Below, in pieces: positions 32,888 through 41,640 of a stretch of DNA of 64,000 bases. The stretch is taken from the NCBI GenBank assembly GCA_947173485.1, contig CAMWFH010000001.1, forward strand, positions 248,001-312,000, read 5' to 3'. The stretch's first letter is position 1, and every line of letters begins with the position of its first letter. The stretch comes from an uncultured Clostridia bacterium. GTDB taxonomy: Bacteria > Bacillota > Clostridia > Oscillospirales > Oscillospiraceae. The notes under the pieces are model-generated. The model did not search any database. It saw nothing but the letters and a program-made list of their open reading frames with translations, and was not told the origin of the DNA. Made by a program: the position numbers and the translations under genes.

Positions 32888-33637
32888 TCATGAATTCCCC
32901 GCCTCCTCCAGCACCGTCTCCAGCACAAAGTCCGGGAAGCGCCGCCCTGCCGGGCAGGTCCGGCGGCCCGGTCCTGTCCCCAGCAGCTCCTCTCCTGGAA
33001 GGATGGCCACATCGGCGGCCAGGAGCATGGGGATGTCGATCACGCTGTCCCCGGCGCAGATCGTCCTTGTAGGCGCGAACCGGGCCCGGAGCCGTTCCAA
33101 GGCCGCGCCCTTGTGGATGCCTGGCGGGAAGAAGTACACCTTCCGCCCGGAGACTGCCGTCTCCAGCCCGGTGCTGCCCACAAAAAAAGCGCCCACTGCC
33201 GCCGCGTCCTCCGGCGTGTCGCAGGCCGCGAAGAGATAGGTCCCGTCTACGATCCGCCCCCGCTTTGGGACCGGTACCTCCGGCAAACGCCGCTCCAGCT
33301 CCAGGAGCGCCGGCTGCCAGGGGGCTGTCAGGGCCGCCGTCTCCGCCTGCCAGACCGGGTCCGGTATCCCATCGACCAGCAGCGTCCCACCGTTGGTGGT
33401 CACCGCGTACCGGGGCGGCTGGGGCCAGCGGATGCGGCGGTACTGCTGGATAGACCGGGTGGTGACGGGGACGAACAGCAGCCCCCTCTCCCCGATCGTC
33501 TCCAGCAGCCGGAGGGACCGCTGGGTACAGAACCCCTGCTCCCGCCCCTCCAGATGCTCCACACACTGGTCCGTCTCCTGCCGGTAACGGTGGGAGAACA
33601 GGATCGTATTGTCCAGGTCGCTGGCAAACAGCACCAT
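32888..33637 (-). CDS. HAD-family phosphatase of the Ter biosynthetic module
   Basis: 249 residues from ATG 33637 (GGAGG site ten bases away; GTG 33643 is an alternative). HAD motif I is FASDLDNTILF (nucleophile Asp in DLDNT), motif II is VTTRS and the C-terminal acidic motif is CAGDSVIDIPML. The DLDNT/GDS.ID pattern fits sucrose-phosphate/Cof-like HADs. In published analyses of Ter-linked operons (Anantharaman, Iyer and Aravind) a HAD enzyme accompanies PRTase and PELOTA proteins in the proposed synthesis of a nucleoside-like metabolite. Here it starts two bases after the PELOTA protein, the same order. Confidence 0.82.
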   Translation of the reverse strand: MVLFASDLDNTILFSHRYRQETDQCVEHLEGREQGFCTQRSLRLLETIGERGLLFVPVTTRSIQQYRRIRWPQPPRYAVTTNGGTLLVDGIPDPVWQAETAALTAPWQPALLELERRLPEVPVPKRGRIVDGTYLFAACDTPEDAAAVGAFFVGSTGLETAVSGRKVYFFPPGIHKGAALERLRARFAPTRTICAGDSVIDIPMLLAADVAILPGEELLGTGPGRRTCPAGRRFPDFVLETVLEEAGNS

Positions 33638-33639
33638 GG

Positions 33640-34683
33640 TCACATATCCTCCAGGGACCGGATCAGGCCGCAGGCCCGGTAACGCACCAGCGGATACACC
33701 AGCAGCTCCACGCCCTTCTCCCGCGCCAGCTGGTAGAGATGGCCCAGGTGGGCCTCGTCGTCCAGACTGCGCACCAGCACCTTCCAGGGCAGCCGCCGCA
33801 GCAGTACACGGGTGGCCTCCCCGATGCCGGGCTTGATCAGGTTCCGGTCCCGGATGCCGAACCGGGCGGCGATCTCCTCCACCTCCTCCAGGGCGGACTT
33901 GGCGCAGGGCCCCACCTCCGGGGCCGGACTGTCTGTCGAGAAGCAGGCGGCCACCGTGTCGATGAACTCGTAGGTCCGGTCCTGGTCCATCAGCTCCCGG
34001 TAGAAGGCCGCCCCGTGGAAGTCATTGGGGCCGATGATGTCCCCGCGGCAGAAGGTCCGGCTCAGCAGGCCGGACACCGTGGCGTTCAGGCAGGAGCTGG
34101 CGATCAGGAAGTCGTCCCCGGTCCCCCGCTTCTCCGCCAAGCCGCCGGGGTCCGACAGCACCGCCAGACCCGGATGGACGCCGGGATAGTCCGCCATGGC
34201 CTGCCGCAGCTCCCGCTGGATGGCCCCCTTCCCGGTCCAGCCGTCCACGAACTGGAGGCTCTCCGCCGGGTGGCGGGAGAGGATATAGTCCATGGCGTTG
34301 CGGTCGATGCCCCGGCCCCGGATGATGGAGATCGTGTAGTGGGGCAGCTCCAGGCCCCAGGTCTCCAGCAGATACCGCCGGATCAGGATCCCGATGGGCG
34401 TCCCCGCCCGGGCCAGGGAGACCAGCACGCCCCGGCCATCCCGCCGGATCTGGTCCGCCACTGCGGCCACCGCCGCCGCGGTCATGCCGGCATAGCGGGC
34501 CAGTGCGTTTTGATAGGCCGCCAGATAGGCATCGGAGGGGGCGTACTCGATGGGCAGCATCTCCGAGTAGTGGACGCCGCTCTGGATATACCGCTCCCGC
34601 TCCTTCGTCCCCAAGGGGACCACCAGGCCGGTGATATCCTTCAGCAGGATGGTGACATCCTGCTCTTTATATGTACCAAACAT
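33640..34683 (-). CDS. StiP/PRTase-fold protein with C-terminal PELOTA RNA-binding-like domain
   Basis: 347 residues from ATG 34683, overlapping the preceding gene by 17 bases. The N-terminal about 270 residues (LLKDITGLVVPLGTKERE ... VLVSLARAGTPIGILIRR, FVDGWTGKGAI) are the PRTase-like domain also called StiP. FVDGWTGKG occupies the place of the phosphoribosyl-binding loop. The C-terminal about 85 residues (LIKPGIGEATRVLLRRL, VELLVYPLVRYRACGLIRSL) match the PELOTA-type domain, thought to bind RNA or nucleotides. It is part of the Ter biosynthetic module. The substrate is unknown. Confidence 0.8.
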   Translation of the reverse strand: MFGTYKEQDVTILLKDITGLVVPLGTKERERYIQSGVHYSEMLPIEYAPSDAYLAAYQNALARYAGMTAAAVAAVADQIRRDGRGVLVSLARAGTPIGILIRRYLLETWGLELPHYTISIIRGRGIDRNAMDYILSRHPAESLQFVDGWTGKGAIQRELRQAMADYPGVHPGLAVLSDPGGLAEKRGTGDDFLIASSCLNATVSGLLSRTFCRGDIIGPNDFHGAAFYRELMDQDRTYEFIDTVAACFSTDSPAPEVGPCAKSALEEVEEIAARFGIRDRNLIKPGIGEATRVLLRRLPWKVLVRSLDDEAHLGHLYQLAREKGVELLVYPLVRYRACGLIRSLEDM

Positions 34684-35794
34684 CCCGGCCTCCCTGCATA
34701 TAGAAGAGCTTTTTCCAGCCGTCCCGGCCCCAGAGGGCGGCGATATCCGCCAAGGGGCCCTTGTCCTGGGACAGGGTATCCGACACCACCACCAGGGCGT
34801 CACAGGGGGCCATATCGTAGAGATAGGTCTCCCGGCCCGGCTGGTAGAAGCTGCGGATCTTCCCGCCGGCGGTAATGGGGTAGTCCGGGGCGTCACAGAT
34901 CCCGATGGGGCTCCGGGTGGTGGCGTGGCACCGGACCCGGTGCCCCCGCTCCTCCAGGAGACGCCCCAGGACCAGAGCGGGGTACATACACTCCTCCGTG
35001 CCCAGCACCACCAGGTCCCGGCACCCCTCCAGGGGCGCGCTCTCCATAAAGGCCAGGGCCGATGCCCGGCAGGCCGCCAGATAGTCCCGAATGGGGAGGC
35101 CCCGGCGGGGGTCCGGCAGGCCGGCACCGGGGAGGGCCATATGGGCCAGGGGCAGGGGCTCGCCGGTCACGGCGGGGGCCTCCGTGATGGACAGGGGGGC
35201 CACGGCGGCGGTGTAGTCCACCATGGGGAGCTTCACCAGGTGCTCCCGCCCCACGCCCGCCGCCTCCAGCCGCGCCTCGTTCTCCGGGGAGAGCCGGTCC
35301 AGCAGGGACGCCGCCACCAGCTCCTTCCCCGCCAGGGCCGGGCAGCGGGCGCGGAGCTGACGGACCATATTGAGGAGGGTCTTGCCGGTGGTGATCTCAT
35401 CGTCCACCAGCACGATGGTCTCCGCCGCCTCGATTCGCTCCGCCAGGCCGCCGCCCCAGAGCTTCTGCTCCACCGCGTGGCTATGTTCCTCCAGGAAGGT
35501 CACCCAGTCCCCTGCCCCCTCCTCCCGGGTGGTGGGGAGATAGACGCAGTCTGGGAAGAGGCTGGCCGCCGCCGCCCCCACCGCCGTGGCAGTCTCGGCA
35601 AAGGCGATGACCAGGCCCGTTTTCGGGTACCGCTCCCGCAGCCGCGCCCCCAGGGCCGCCATCATCTCCAGAGCCTCCGTGGGGCTGACGGGGATGTGCT
35701 TGGCCTGGAGGGGATCGACCAGGAGATAGGTCCGCTTGGTGTTATGGAAGCGTTTGGCGATCCGCAGCATATTTTCTTGAGAATAGATCGGCAT
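34667..35794 (-). CDS. Phosphoribosyltransferase-fold protein with TRSP domain
   Basis: 375 residues. The PRPP-binding motif is TIVLVDDEITTGKTLLNM, and an earlier loop FAETATAVGAAAA contacts the base side. The C-terminal about 150 residues (DLVVLGTEECMYPALVLGRL ... FYQPGRETYLYDMA) form the TRSP region that follows PRTase_2 domains. In Ter clusters this enzyme and the StiP/PELOTA protein are always paired, as here. The proposed role is transfer of a ribosyl phosphate group in making a nucleoside-like stress metabolite. That is a literature hypothesis. Confidence 0.82.
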   Translation of the reverse strand: MPIYSQENMLRIAKRFHNTKRTYLLVDPLQAKHIPVSPTEALEMMAALGARLRERYPKTGLVIAFAETATAVGAAAASLFPDCVYLPTTREEGAGDWVTFLEEHSHAVEQKLWGGGLAERIEAAETIVLVDDEITTGKTLLNMVRQLRARCPALAGKELVAASLLDRLSPENEARLEAAGVGREHLVKLPMVDYTAAVAPLSITEAPAVTGEPLPLAHMALPGAGLPDPRRGLPIRDYLAACRASALAFMESAPLEGCRDLVVLGTEECMYPALVLGRLLEERGHRVRCHATTRSPIGICDAPDYPITAGGKIRSFYQPGRETYLYDMAPCDALVVVSDTLSQDKGPLADIAALWGRDGWKKLFYMQGGRDVWYI

Positions 35795-35810
35795 ATGGGA
35801 TAGTCCTTTC

Positions 35811-36389
35811 TTAATACTGGCTCCGGGGGAGGCGGTCCTTCGCCACTCCGAAGCCGAAGGCGGTGCCGCAGGCCCCGCCTACGATGTGCATGAAGTTGGC
35901 CACGCTGTCCTTGACGAAGAGGATGGAGTAGACCTCCTGGCCCAGGTATAAGATCGCCACCAGCACCAGCGTCAGGGGGATCTTGCCGTCCTTCATGCCC
36001 GACAGGGACGCCAGCATGATCAGCATGAACACGATGCCGCTGGCCCCCAGCAGCGCCGCGTGGGGGAAGCAGATGAACTGGAGGAGGCCGGAGACCAGGG
36101 CCGTGAGGAGGATGCCTGTCAGCAGGGTGGCGCTGCCGTACTTCTCCTCCAGGGGCGGGCCCACTACCAGCAGCAGGAGCATGTTCCCCAGGAAGTGGTC
36201 CAGGTCGGCGTGGCCCAGGATATGTCCAAAAAAGCGCACATAGGTGAAGATATCCGTCAGCGGCGCCCGGTAGACGGAAAAGAAGGTCCAGGTGGTCCAC
36301 TTCTCCGTCACGGCCCCCAGCCCCAGCGCCACCAGGGACAGGAGGAAAAAGCTGAGGATCACCGGCGAGTTGTATTGCAGCTTCTTCAT
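35811..36389 (-). CDS. Rhomboid-family intramembrane serine protease
   Basis: 192 residues from ATG 36389. About six membrane helices. The HADLDHFLGNMLLLL motif supplies the HxxxxHxxxN element, the catalytic Ser is in LLGASGIVFML (GxSG) and a His lies in FMHIVGGACG. Rhomboids cut membrane helices of substrate proteins. The gene lies in the Ter cluster, 16 bases before the PRTase gene and after a hairpin that ends the P-type ATPase transcript, so it may head the second Ter transcript. A rhomboid is not a standard Ter component. Confidence 0.85.
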   Translation of the reverse strand: MKKLQYNSPVILSFFLLSLVALGLGAVTEKWTTWTFFSVYRAPLTDIFTYVRFFGHILGHADLDHFLGNMLLLLVVGPPLEEKYGSATLLTGILLTALVSGLLQFICFPHAALLGASGIVFMLIMLASLSGMKDGKIPLTLVLVAILYLGQEVYSILFVKDSVANFMHIVGGACGTAFGFGVAKDRLPRSQY

Positions 36390-36412
36390 GGTCGTTTCTC
36401 TCCCTTGCATAG

Positions 36413-36443
36413 AAAGGGGGCTCCCCTGCCGGGGAAGCCCCCT
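36413..36443 (-). terminator. Hairpin after the P-type ATPase gene
   Basis: An 8-bp plus 4-bp stem (36415-36422 with 36436-36443; 36423-36426 with 36431-36434, one bulged A) followed on the minus strand by TTTCT. It probably terminates or attenuates ATPase transcription before the rhomboid gene. Confidence 0.65.
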
Positions 36444-36448
36444 CTCCG

Positions 36449-39097
36449 TCAATTTTTCTTTGTGACTGCCTTTCGGATCAGGTCCACCGGGATCATGCTG
36501 GCGGCCAGGACCACCACCACGCACCAGCCCAGCACCGGGAAGGGCACACAGCTGAACATGTTCCCGATCCAGCCGAACACAGCCAGGGGGATCGCGCCGG
36601 CGTTGACGATCAGCGCCTGGACCAGGACGATGGTGACGAACACCTTCATAAAGCCGGTGTTCTCGTTCAGGCCCCGGAAGATGGCGAAGCCCTCGTCCCG
36701 GACGTTGAAGCCGTTGAACAGGGCGCTCCAGATGAACAGCACGAAGTAGGCGGAGAGCTTCTGCCCGACGGTGGGGAAGATCTGATCGAAGAGGGGCGCC
36801 TTCAGGAACACAAAGCTGAGGATCGTGAGCCATACGCCCATGGTGAGGATCTGCACCATCATGCTGCGGCTGACGATGCTCTCATCCCGCCGCCGGGGCT
36901 TCTCGGACATATACCGCTCCTTGGCCGGCTCGTTGCCCAGCATGATGGCCCCCAGGCCGTCCATGACCAGGTTGACGAAGAGCAGGTGGGTCACCTTCAG
37001 GGGCTCCTCCACCCCAAAGAAGGGGGCGATGGCGCTGACCACCACGGCGGCCACATTGATCACCAGCTGGAACTTGCAGAATTTCAGGATGTTGTGGTAA
37101 ATGGTCCGGCCATACCAGATGGCGTCCTTGATGGACTTGAAGTTGTCGTCCAGGATGACGATCTTCCCGGCCTCCTTGGCCGCCTCGGTGCCGCTGCCCA
37201 TGGCGAAGCCCACGTCGGCCCGCTTCAGAGCGGGGGAGTCGTTGACGCCGTCGCCGGTCATGCCCACCACCAGGTTCATCTCCTGGCACAGGCGCACCAT
37301 CCGGGACTTGTCCGTAGGCAGGGCCCGGGCGATGACCCGGATCTTGGGGATCACCGCCTTGACCTCCTCGTCGCTCATCTTGCTCAGCTGGCCGGAGGTC
37401 AGAGCCACGTCCTCCTCCGTCCGCAGCAGCCCGGCGTCCTTGGCGATGGCTACGGCGGTCTCCAGCCGGTCGCCGGTGATCATGACCACCTGGATGCCGG
37501 CGTTCTGGACCGCGGCGATGGCCTCCCGGGCCTCGGGCCGCACGTCGTCCCGGATGCCGAAGAAGCCGATGATGGTGGTGCCCTCCTGGATCTTGTTCTC
37601 CGTCATGGTCCCCTCGGCGTAGCCGAAGGCCAGGATCCGCATGGACTTGGCCGCCAGAGCGTCGATCTTCTCCGTGAGGGGGGCGGGATCGATGGCGTGG
37701 GCCGCCCCGTCCAGCCCCAGGTACTGCTTGGACACCGCCAGCAGCCGCTCCGGCGCGCCCTTATAGAAGGTCCGCCCCAGCTGGCCCAGGTAGGCCTGGC
37801 TGAACTTGTTGGCGGAGTTGAACCCCTGGGCCTGGGTGACGGTGTAGGCCCCCTCCAGCCGGTGGAACTCCTCCGCTCCCAGGAACTTCAGCAGCGCCTG
37901 GTCCGTGGCGTTGCCGCCGATGACCCGGCCCTCGCCGTCGAACATGGACTGGGTGTTCTTGCCGATCGCCAGGGAGAGCAGCTCCCGGATCTCCTTGTGC
38001 TGGGACAGCTCGCTGAGAGGGATGGACTTGCCGTCGGCAGTGAAGAACTCCACCACCTCCAGGCTGCCCTTGGTGATGGTGCCGGTCTTGTCGCTGAAGA
38101 GGATGTTCAGAGAGCCGGCGGTCTCGATGCCCTCGGCCTTCCGCACCAGGACGTTGTGGTCCAGCATCTTGCTGGTGTTCTGCATCAGCACCAAAGAGAT
38201 CATCAGCGGCAGCCCCTCGGGCACGGCGCAGACGATGATCACGATCGCCAGGGAGACCGCCTCCACGATGTCCTTGATGACCTCTGTGGCCCCGGTGGCG
38301 AAGTAGGCGCTAAAGCCGCCGGCGCTCACCACGAAGTAGCCAAAGTACAGCACGGCGATCACCACCGCGCCGATATACCCGAAGGTGGAGATCATATCCG
38401 CCAGCTTGGCCAGCTTGACCTTCAGAGGGGAATCCGGCTCCTCGCCCTGCATCTCCTCGGCCATCCGGCCCATCATGGTGGAAAGGCCCACCTTCTGCAC
38501 GTCCAGCACGCCCTCGCCGTCAAAGAGCACCGCTCCCCGGAAGAGGGAGTGGGCGTCCACGAAGGTATCGCCGGTGATCTCCTCCGGCAGGACGGCCCCC
38601 TCCGACGGGCTCTTGGGGCACTCCTCCGCCTCGCCGTTGAGGGCGGAGTTGTCCACCTTCAGCTCGCCATAGACCAGGACGCCGTCCGCCGGCACCTTGT
38701 CGCCGGACTGGAGGAGGACCTTGTCCCCCACCACCACGTCGTCCACGTCGATGACCGTCACCTGGCCGTTGCGGTAGGCCTTGCACTGGTCCTTCTTGGT
38801 GCTGTCCTTCAGCTCCCGGTACTTGGTGTCGCTGGCCACGCCGGTCTTGGCGGAGACGAAGGCCACGATCAGCACCGCCACGATGGTGCCCACCGGCTCA
38901 TAGATATCCGCGTAGCCGAAGAGCCACATCACGATCATCAGCGCCGCGATGGCCAGGAGGATCCGGATCATGGGGTCGCTGAAGGTCTCCTTGAATTCCG
39001 CCCAGAAGGTGGTCGGTTCGGAATCCGGGATCAGGTTGCTGCCGTATTTTTCTCTAGCGGCAGCTGCTTCTTTATCAGTCAGTCCTTTAAAGTGCAT
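36449..39097 (-). CDS. Calcium-type P-type ATPase
   Basis: 882 residues. Phosphorylation Asp336 in LFSDKTGTITKG; the actuator segment carries NGEAEECPK in place of the usual TGES, while TGDGVND and the membrane motif CAVPEGLPLMISL are present. The order of ten helices and PEGLP fit plasma-membrane/ER-type Ca2+ ATPases of bacteria, which expel calcium (or manganese) from the cytoplasm. It lies inside the Ter cluster between a TerD gene and the rhomboid gene, bounded by hairpins on both sides. It may therefore be expressed separately. TerD proteins bind calcium, which makes the pairing meaningful. Confidence 0.9.
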   Translation of the reverse strand: MHFKGLTDKEAAAAREKYGSNLIPDSEPTTFWAEFKETFSDPMIRILLAIAALMIVMWLFGYADIYEPVGTIVAVLIVAFVSAKTGVASDTKYRELKDSTKKDQCKAYRNGQVTVIDVDDVVVGDKVLLQSGDKVPADGVLVYGELKVDNSALNGEAEECPKSPSEGAVLPEEITGDTFVDAHSLFRGAVLFDGEGVLDVQKVGLSTMMGRMAEEMQGEEPDSPLKVKLAKLADMISTFGYIGAVVIAVLYFGYFVVSAGGFSAYFATGATEVIKDIVEAVSLAIVIIVCAVPEGLPLMISLVLMQNTSKMLDHNVLVRKAEGIETAGSLNILFSDKTGTITKGSLEVVEFFTADGKSIPLSELSQHKEIRELLSLAIGKNTQSMFDGEGRVIGGNATDQALLKFLGAEEFHRLEGAYTVTQAQGFNSANKFSQAYLGQLGRTFYKGAPERLLAVSKQYLGLDGAAHAIDPAPLTEKIDALAAKSMRILAFGYAEGTMTENKIQEGTTIIGFFGIRDDVRPEAREAIAAVQNAGIQVVMITGDRLETAVAIAKDAGLLRTEEDVALTSGQLSKMSDEEVKAVIPKIRVIARALPTDKSRMVRLCQEMNLVVGMTGDGVNDSPALKRADVGFAMGSGTEAAKEAGKIVILDDNFKSIKDAIWYGRTIYHNILKFCKFQLVINVAAVVVSAIAPFFGVEEPLKVTHLLFVNLVMDGLGAIMLGNEPAKERYMSEKPRRRDESIVSRSMMVQILTMGVWLTILSFVFLKAPLFDQIFPTVGQKLSAYFVLFIWSALFNGFNVRDEGFAIFRGLNENTGFMKVFVTIVLVQALIVNAGAIPLAVFGWIGNMFSCVPFPVLGWCVVVVLAASMIPVDLIRKAVTKKN

Positions 39098-39125
39098 GTT
39101 GGTCTTTCTCCTTGCTGCAAGTCAG

Positions 39126-39153
39126 AAAAGAGAGGAGGCCCCTCCTCTCTTTT
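39126..39153 (-). terminator. Terminator between TerD and the P-type ATPase
   Basis: A perfect 12-bp palindrome (AAAAGAGAGGAG, 39126-39137, with 39142-39153) and a 4-base loop. The symmetric A/T ends allow termination in either direction. Confidence 0.78.
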
Positions 39154-39212
39154 CCGCTGTCATAGGCGGCCGTCCAGACCGCCGGTCTCTATCGTCTATA
39201 GGCGGAAGGGTC

Positions 39213-39815
39213 TTACATATACCGGCCGACCAGCTCCCCGATCCCCGGGTCCGTGGTGCCCTGGCCGATGGCGTTGAACTTCCACTCCCCGTTGTGCCGG
39301 TAGACCTCGCCGAAGATCATGGCGGTCATGCCGTTGTAGTTCTCGGACAGGTTGTACCTGCACAGCTCCTGGTTGGTCCGGGCGTCTACGATGCGGATGA
39401 AAGCGTTCTGGATCATGCCGAAGTTCTGGTGGCGCTGGACAGCCTGGTAGATGGTCACCACCAGCACGATGCGGTCGTACTCTGCCGGGACCCGGGCCAA
39501 GTCGATGACGATCTGCTCATCGTCCCCCTCCCCGGTGCCGGTGAGGTTGTCGCCCATGTGGCGGACGGTGCCGGTGGAGTGGGTCAGGTTGTTGAAAAAG
39601 ACCACATCGCCCCGGTCCACCAGCTTCCCGCCCCGGAGCATGATTGCGGAGGCATCGCAGTCGATATCCTGGGTATTGCCGCCCCCCAGCAGGCCCCCAA
39701 AGAGTCCGCCCTTCTTCTGGACCTCGTCCCAGCCCAGGCCCACCACCACGGTGCTGAGGCCCGCGTTGTCCTTGGTCAGGCTGACCTTCTGGCCCTTTTG
39801 CAAACTAACAGACAT
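39213..39815 (-). CDS. TerD-family protein (divergent, with Gly-rich insert)
   Basis: 200 residues. The TerD fold is shown by [45 protein letters not shown] and [11 protein letters not shown]. It differs from the two orthodox copies: a Gly-rich insert (GGLFGGLLGGG) follows the first strand, and the calcium-site motif DLDAAA is replaced by DIDCDASA. TerD proteins bind calcium and associate with the membrane in tellurite, phage and stress resistance. This is the fourth of four Ter-family genes in a row. Confidence 0.88.
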   Translation of the reverse strand: MSVSLQKGQKVSLTKDNAGLSTVVVGLGWDEVQKKGGLFGGLLGGGNTQDIDCDASAIMLRGGKLVDRGDVVFFNNLTHSTGTVRHMGDNLTGTGEGDDEQIVIDLARVPAEYDRIVLVVTIYQAVQRHQNFGMIQNAFIRIVDARTNQELCRYNLSENYNGMTAMIFGEVYRHNGEWKFNAIGQGTTDPGIGELVGRYM

Positions 39816-39825
39816 ATCTCTCTCC

Positions 39826-40422
39826 TCACTTTCTGCCGGCCTGCCAGCGCAGGCCCCAATGGAAGGCGGCGTCCAGGGCCGGGTGGCCGGTGTAGAACTG
39901 GACGATCTTCTCCACGCTGAAGGTCTCGTCGTTGAGGTTCTCCAGCAGGACCAGGCCGCACATCCTGTCGTTGGAGTTGTAGGAATCCATCTTCACGATC
40001 AGGTCCTCCGCCCCGGGGTACTTGATGGTCACGGTGGCGTCGGCCTGCCGCCAGTTGGCCACGCCCTCATAGATGAAGGTGTACACCAGGATGCGCTTGA
40101 AGGTCCCGATCTTATTGCCGTCGATCCGCAGGTTCTCCCCCGCCGCCACCGCGCCGGTGCGGTCGTCGCCGTCCAGGGAGATATAGGGCGGCTGGGTCAG
40201 GGACCCGAAGGCGTTGCCCAGGGCCTGGACCACGCCCTTCCTGCCGTCCTTCAGCTCAAAGAGGCACCCTAAGTCCAGGTCGATGCCCTGGCCGCCGAAG
40301 ATGCCGCCCAGCAGCCCCTTGGGCTTGGCGTTCCAGTTCAGGTTGACCAGGATCTCGCCCAGGCCGGTCTGTCCGCCCTTTTTCAGGCTGACCTTCTTTC
40401 CTTTTTCCAGACTGATCGCCAT
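39826..40422 (-). CDS. TerA-like TerD-family protein
   Basis: 198 residues from ATG 40422. It begins like TerD (MAISLEKGKKVSLKKG) but has the TerA/TerF-type features DLDLGCLFELKDG and PPYISLDGDDRTG, the latter expected to bind calcium. A Gly-rich loop (GLLGGIFGGQG) resembles that of the neighbouring divergent TerD. The C-terminus departs from TerD. It sits five bases after one TerD gene and ten before the next, so it is clearly co-expressed. A structural or scaffold role in the membrane-bound Ter complex is known only in outline. Confidence 0.82.
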   Translation of the reverse strand: MAISLEKGKKVSLKKGGQTGLGEILVNLNWNAKPKGLLGGIFGGQGIDLDLGCLFELKDGRKGVVQALGNAFGSLTQPPYISLDGDDRTGAVAAGENLRIDGNKIGTFKRILVYTFIYEGVANWRQADATVTIKYPGAEDLIVKMDSYNSNDRMCGLVLLENLNDETFSVEKIVQFYTGHPALDAAFHWGLRWQAGRK

Positions 40423-40427
40423 GGCGC

Positions 40428-41009
40428 TCACCCCACTTCCACGCCGTAATTGGCGCACAGCGCCGCCAGGCCGCCCTGGTAGCCGCTGCCGATGGCGTTG
40501 AACTTCCACTCGCCGTTGTTCCTGTAGAGCTCGCCAAAGACCACGGCGGTCTCGATGGAGAAGTCCTCCCCCAAATCGTAGCGGAGGATCTCCTCGCCGG
40601 TGGCCTCGTTGACGATGCGGATGAAGGCGTTGGAGACCATGCCGAAGTTCTGCCGCCGCTCCTCTGCCTCATAGATGGTGACGGTGAAAGCGATCCGGGT
40701 GACGGTGTCGGGCACCTTGCTCAGGTCCACCTTGATCTGCTCATCGTCGCCATCGCCAACGCCGGTAAGGTTGTCGCCCAGATGCTCCACGCCGCCGGAG
40801 GCGTGCTTCAGGTTGCCGTAGAACACGAAGTCGCCGGAGCTGGACGCCCGGCCGCTGTCCCCCAGCAGGAAGGCAGCGGCGTCCAGGTCGAAGTCCCCGC
40901 CAGTGTCGAAGCTGTTCCGGTCCCAGCCCAAGCCCACCACCACTTTGGTCAGTCCAGGGTTATCCTTGGTCAGACTGACTTTCTGACCCTTTTTCAGATT
41001 GACAGGCAT
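40428..41009 (-). CDS. terD: TerD-family protein
   Basis: 193 residues. Orthodox Ter[32 protein letters not shown], calcium-site [28 protein letters not shown] and [12 protein letters not shown]. It is highly similar to the copy at 41027, which implies recent duplication. Calcium binding and membrane-linked stress resistance are family knowledge. The operon order (TelA, TerD, TerD, TerA-like, TerD) matches the Bacillus yce stress operon in spirit. Confidence 0.92.
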   Translation of the reverse strand: MPVNLKKGQKVSLTKDNPGLTKVVVGLGWDRNSFDTGGDFDLDAAAFLLGDSGRASSSGDFVFYGNLKHASGGVEHLGDNLTGVGDGDDEQIKVDLSKVPDTVTRIAFTVTIYEAEERRQNFGMVSNAFIRIVNEATGEEILRYDLGEDFSIETAVVFGELYRNNGEWKFNAIGSGYQGGLAALCANYGVEVG

Positions 41010-41026
41010 TGTTTTTCCTCCTTACT

Positions 41027-41608
41027 TTACGCAACGTCGATTCCGTAGTGGCCGCACAGCGCCGCCAGGCCCCCCTGGAAGCCGCTGCCCACGGCGTTGA
41101 ACTTCCACTCGCCGTTGTGGCGGTACAGCTCGCCCACCACGATAGCAGTCTCGATGGAGAAGTCCTCCCCCAGGTCGTAGCGGATCAGGTCCGTGCCGGT
41201 GACCATATCCTGGATGTGGATATAGGCGTTGGAGACCTGGCCGAAGTTCTGCCGCCGGGTCTCGGCGTCATAGATGGTGACGGTGAAGGCGATGCGCTCC
41301 ACGTTGGCGGGGATCTTAGAGAGCTCCACCACGATCTGCTCGTCGTCTCCGTCCCCCTCGCCGGTGAGGTTGTCGCCCATGTGCTTCACCGACTCGGTGG
41401 GGTGGACCAGGTTGCCATAGAAGATGAACTCCTTCTCCGTGGGGCACTTGCCGGAGCTGCCGACCATGAAGGCGGCGGCGTCCAGGTCGAAGGCCGCGCC
41501 GGAGTCGAAGGCGTTGACATCCCAGCCCAGGCCCACCACGATCTTGCTCAGCGACGCGTTCCCCTTGGTCAGGTCTACCTTTTGCCCCTTGGTCAGATTG
41601 ATCGCCAT
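41027..41608 (-). CDS. terD: TerD-family protein
   Basis: 193 residues from ATG 41608, chosen because GGAGG lies 8 bases upstream; a GTG/ATG-containing extension of five codons (MEETA) would bury that site. Orthodox motifs: [39 protein letters not shown] and [17 protein letters not shown]. It is a near copy of the next TerD gene. It follows TelA by 32 bases. Confidence 0.92.
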   Translation of the reverse strand: MAINLTKGQKVDLTKGNASLSKIVVGLGWDVNAFDSGAAFDLDAAAFMVGSSGKCPTEKEFIFYGNLVHPTESVKHMGDNLTGEGDGDDEQIVVELSKIPANVERIAFTVTIYDAETRRQNFGQVSNAYIHIQDMVTGTDLIRYDLGEDFSIETAIVVGELYRHNGEWKFNAVGSGFQGGLAALCGHYGIDVA

Positions 41609-41640
41609 AGCTGTTTCCTCCATTTTGATTTAGTTGGGGT

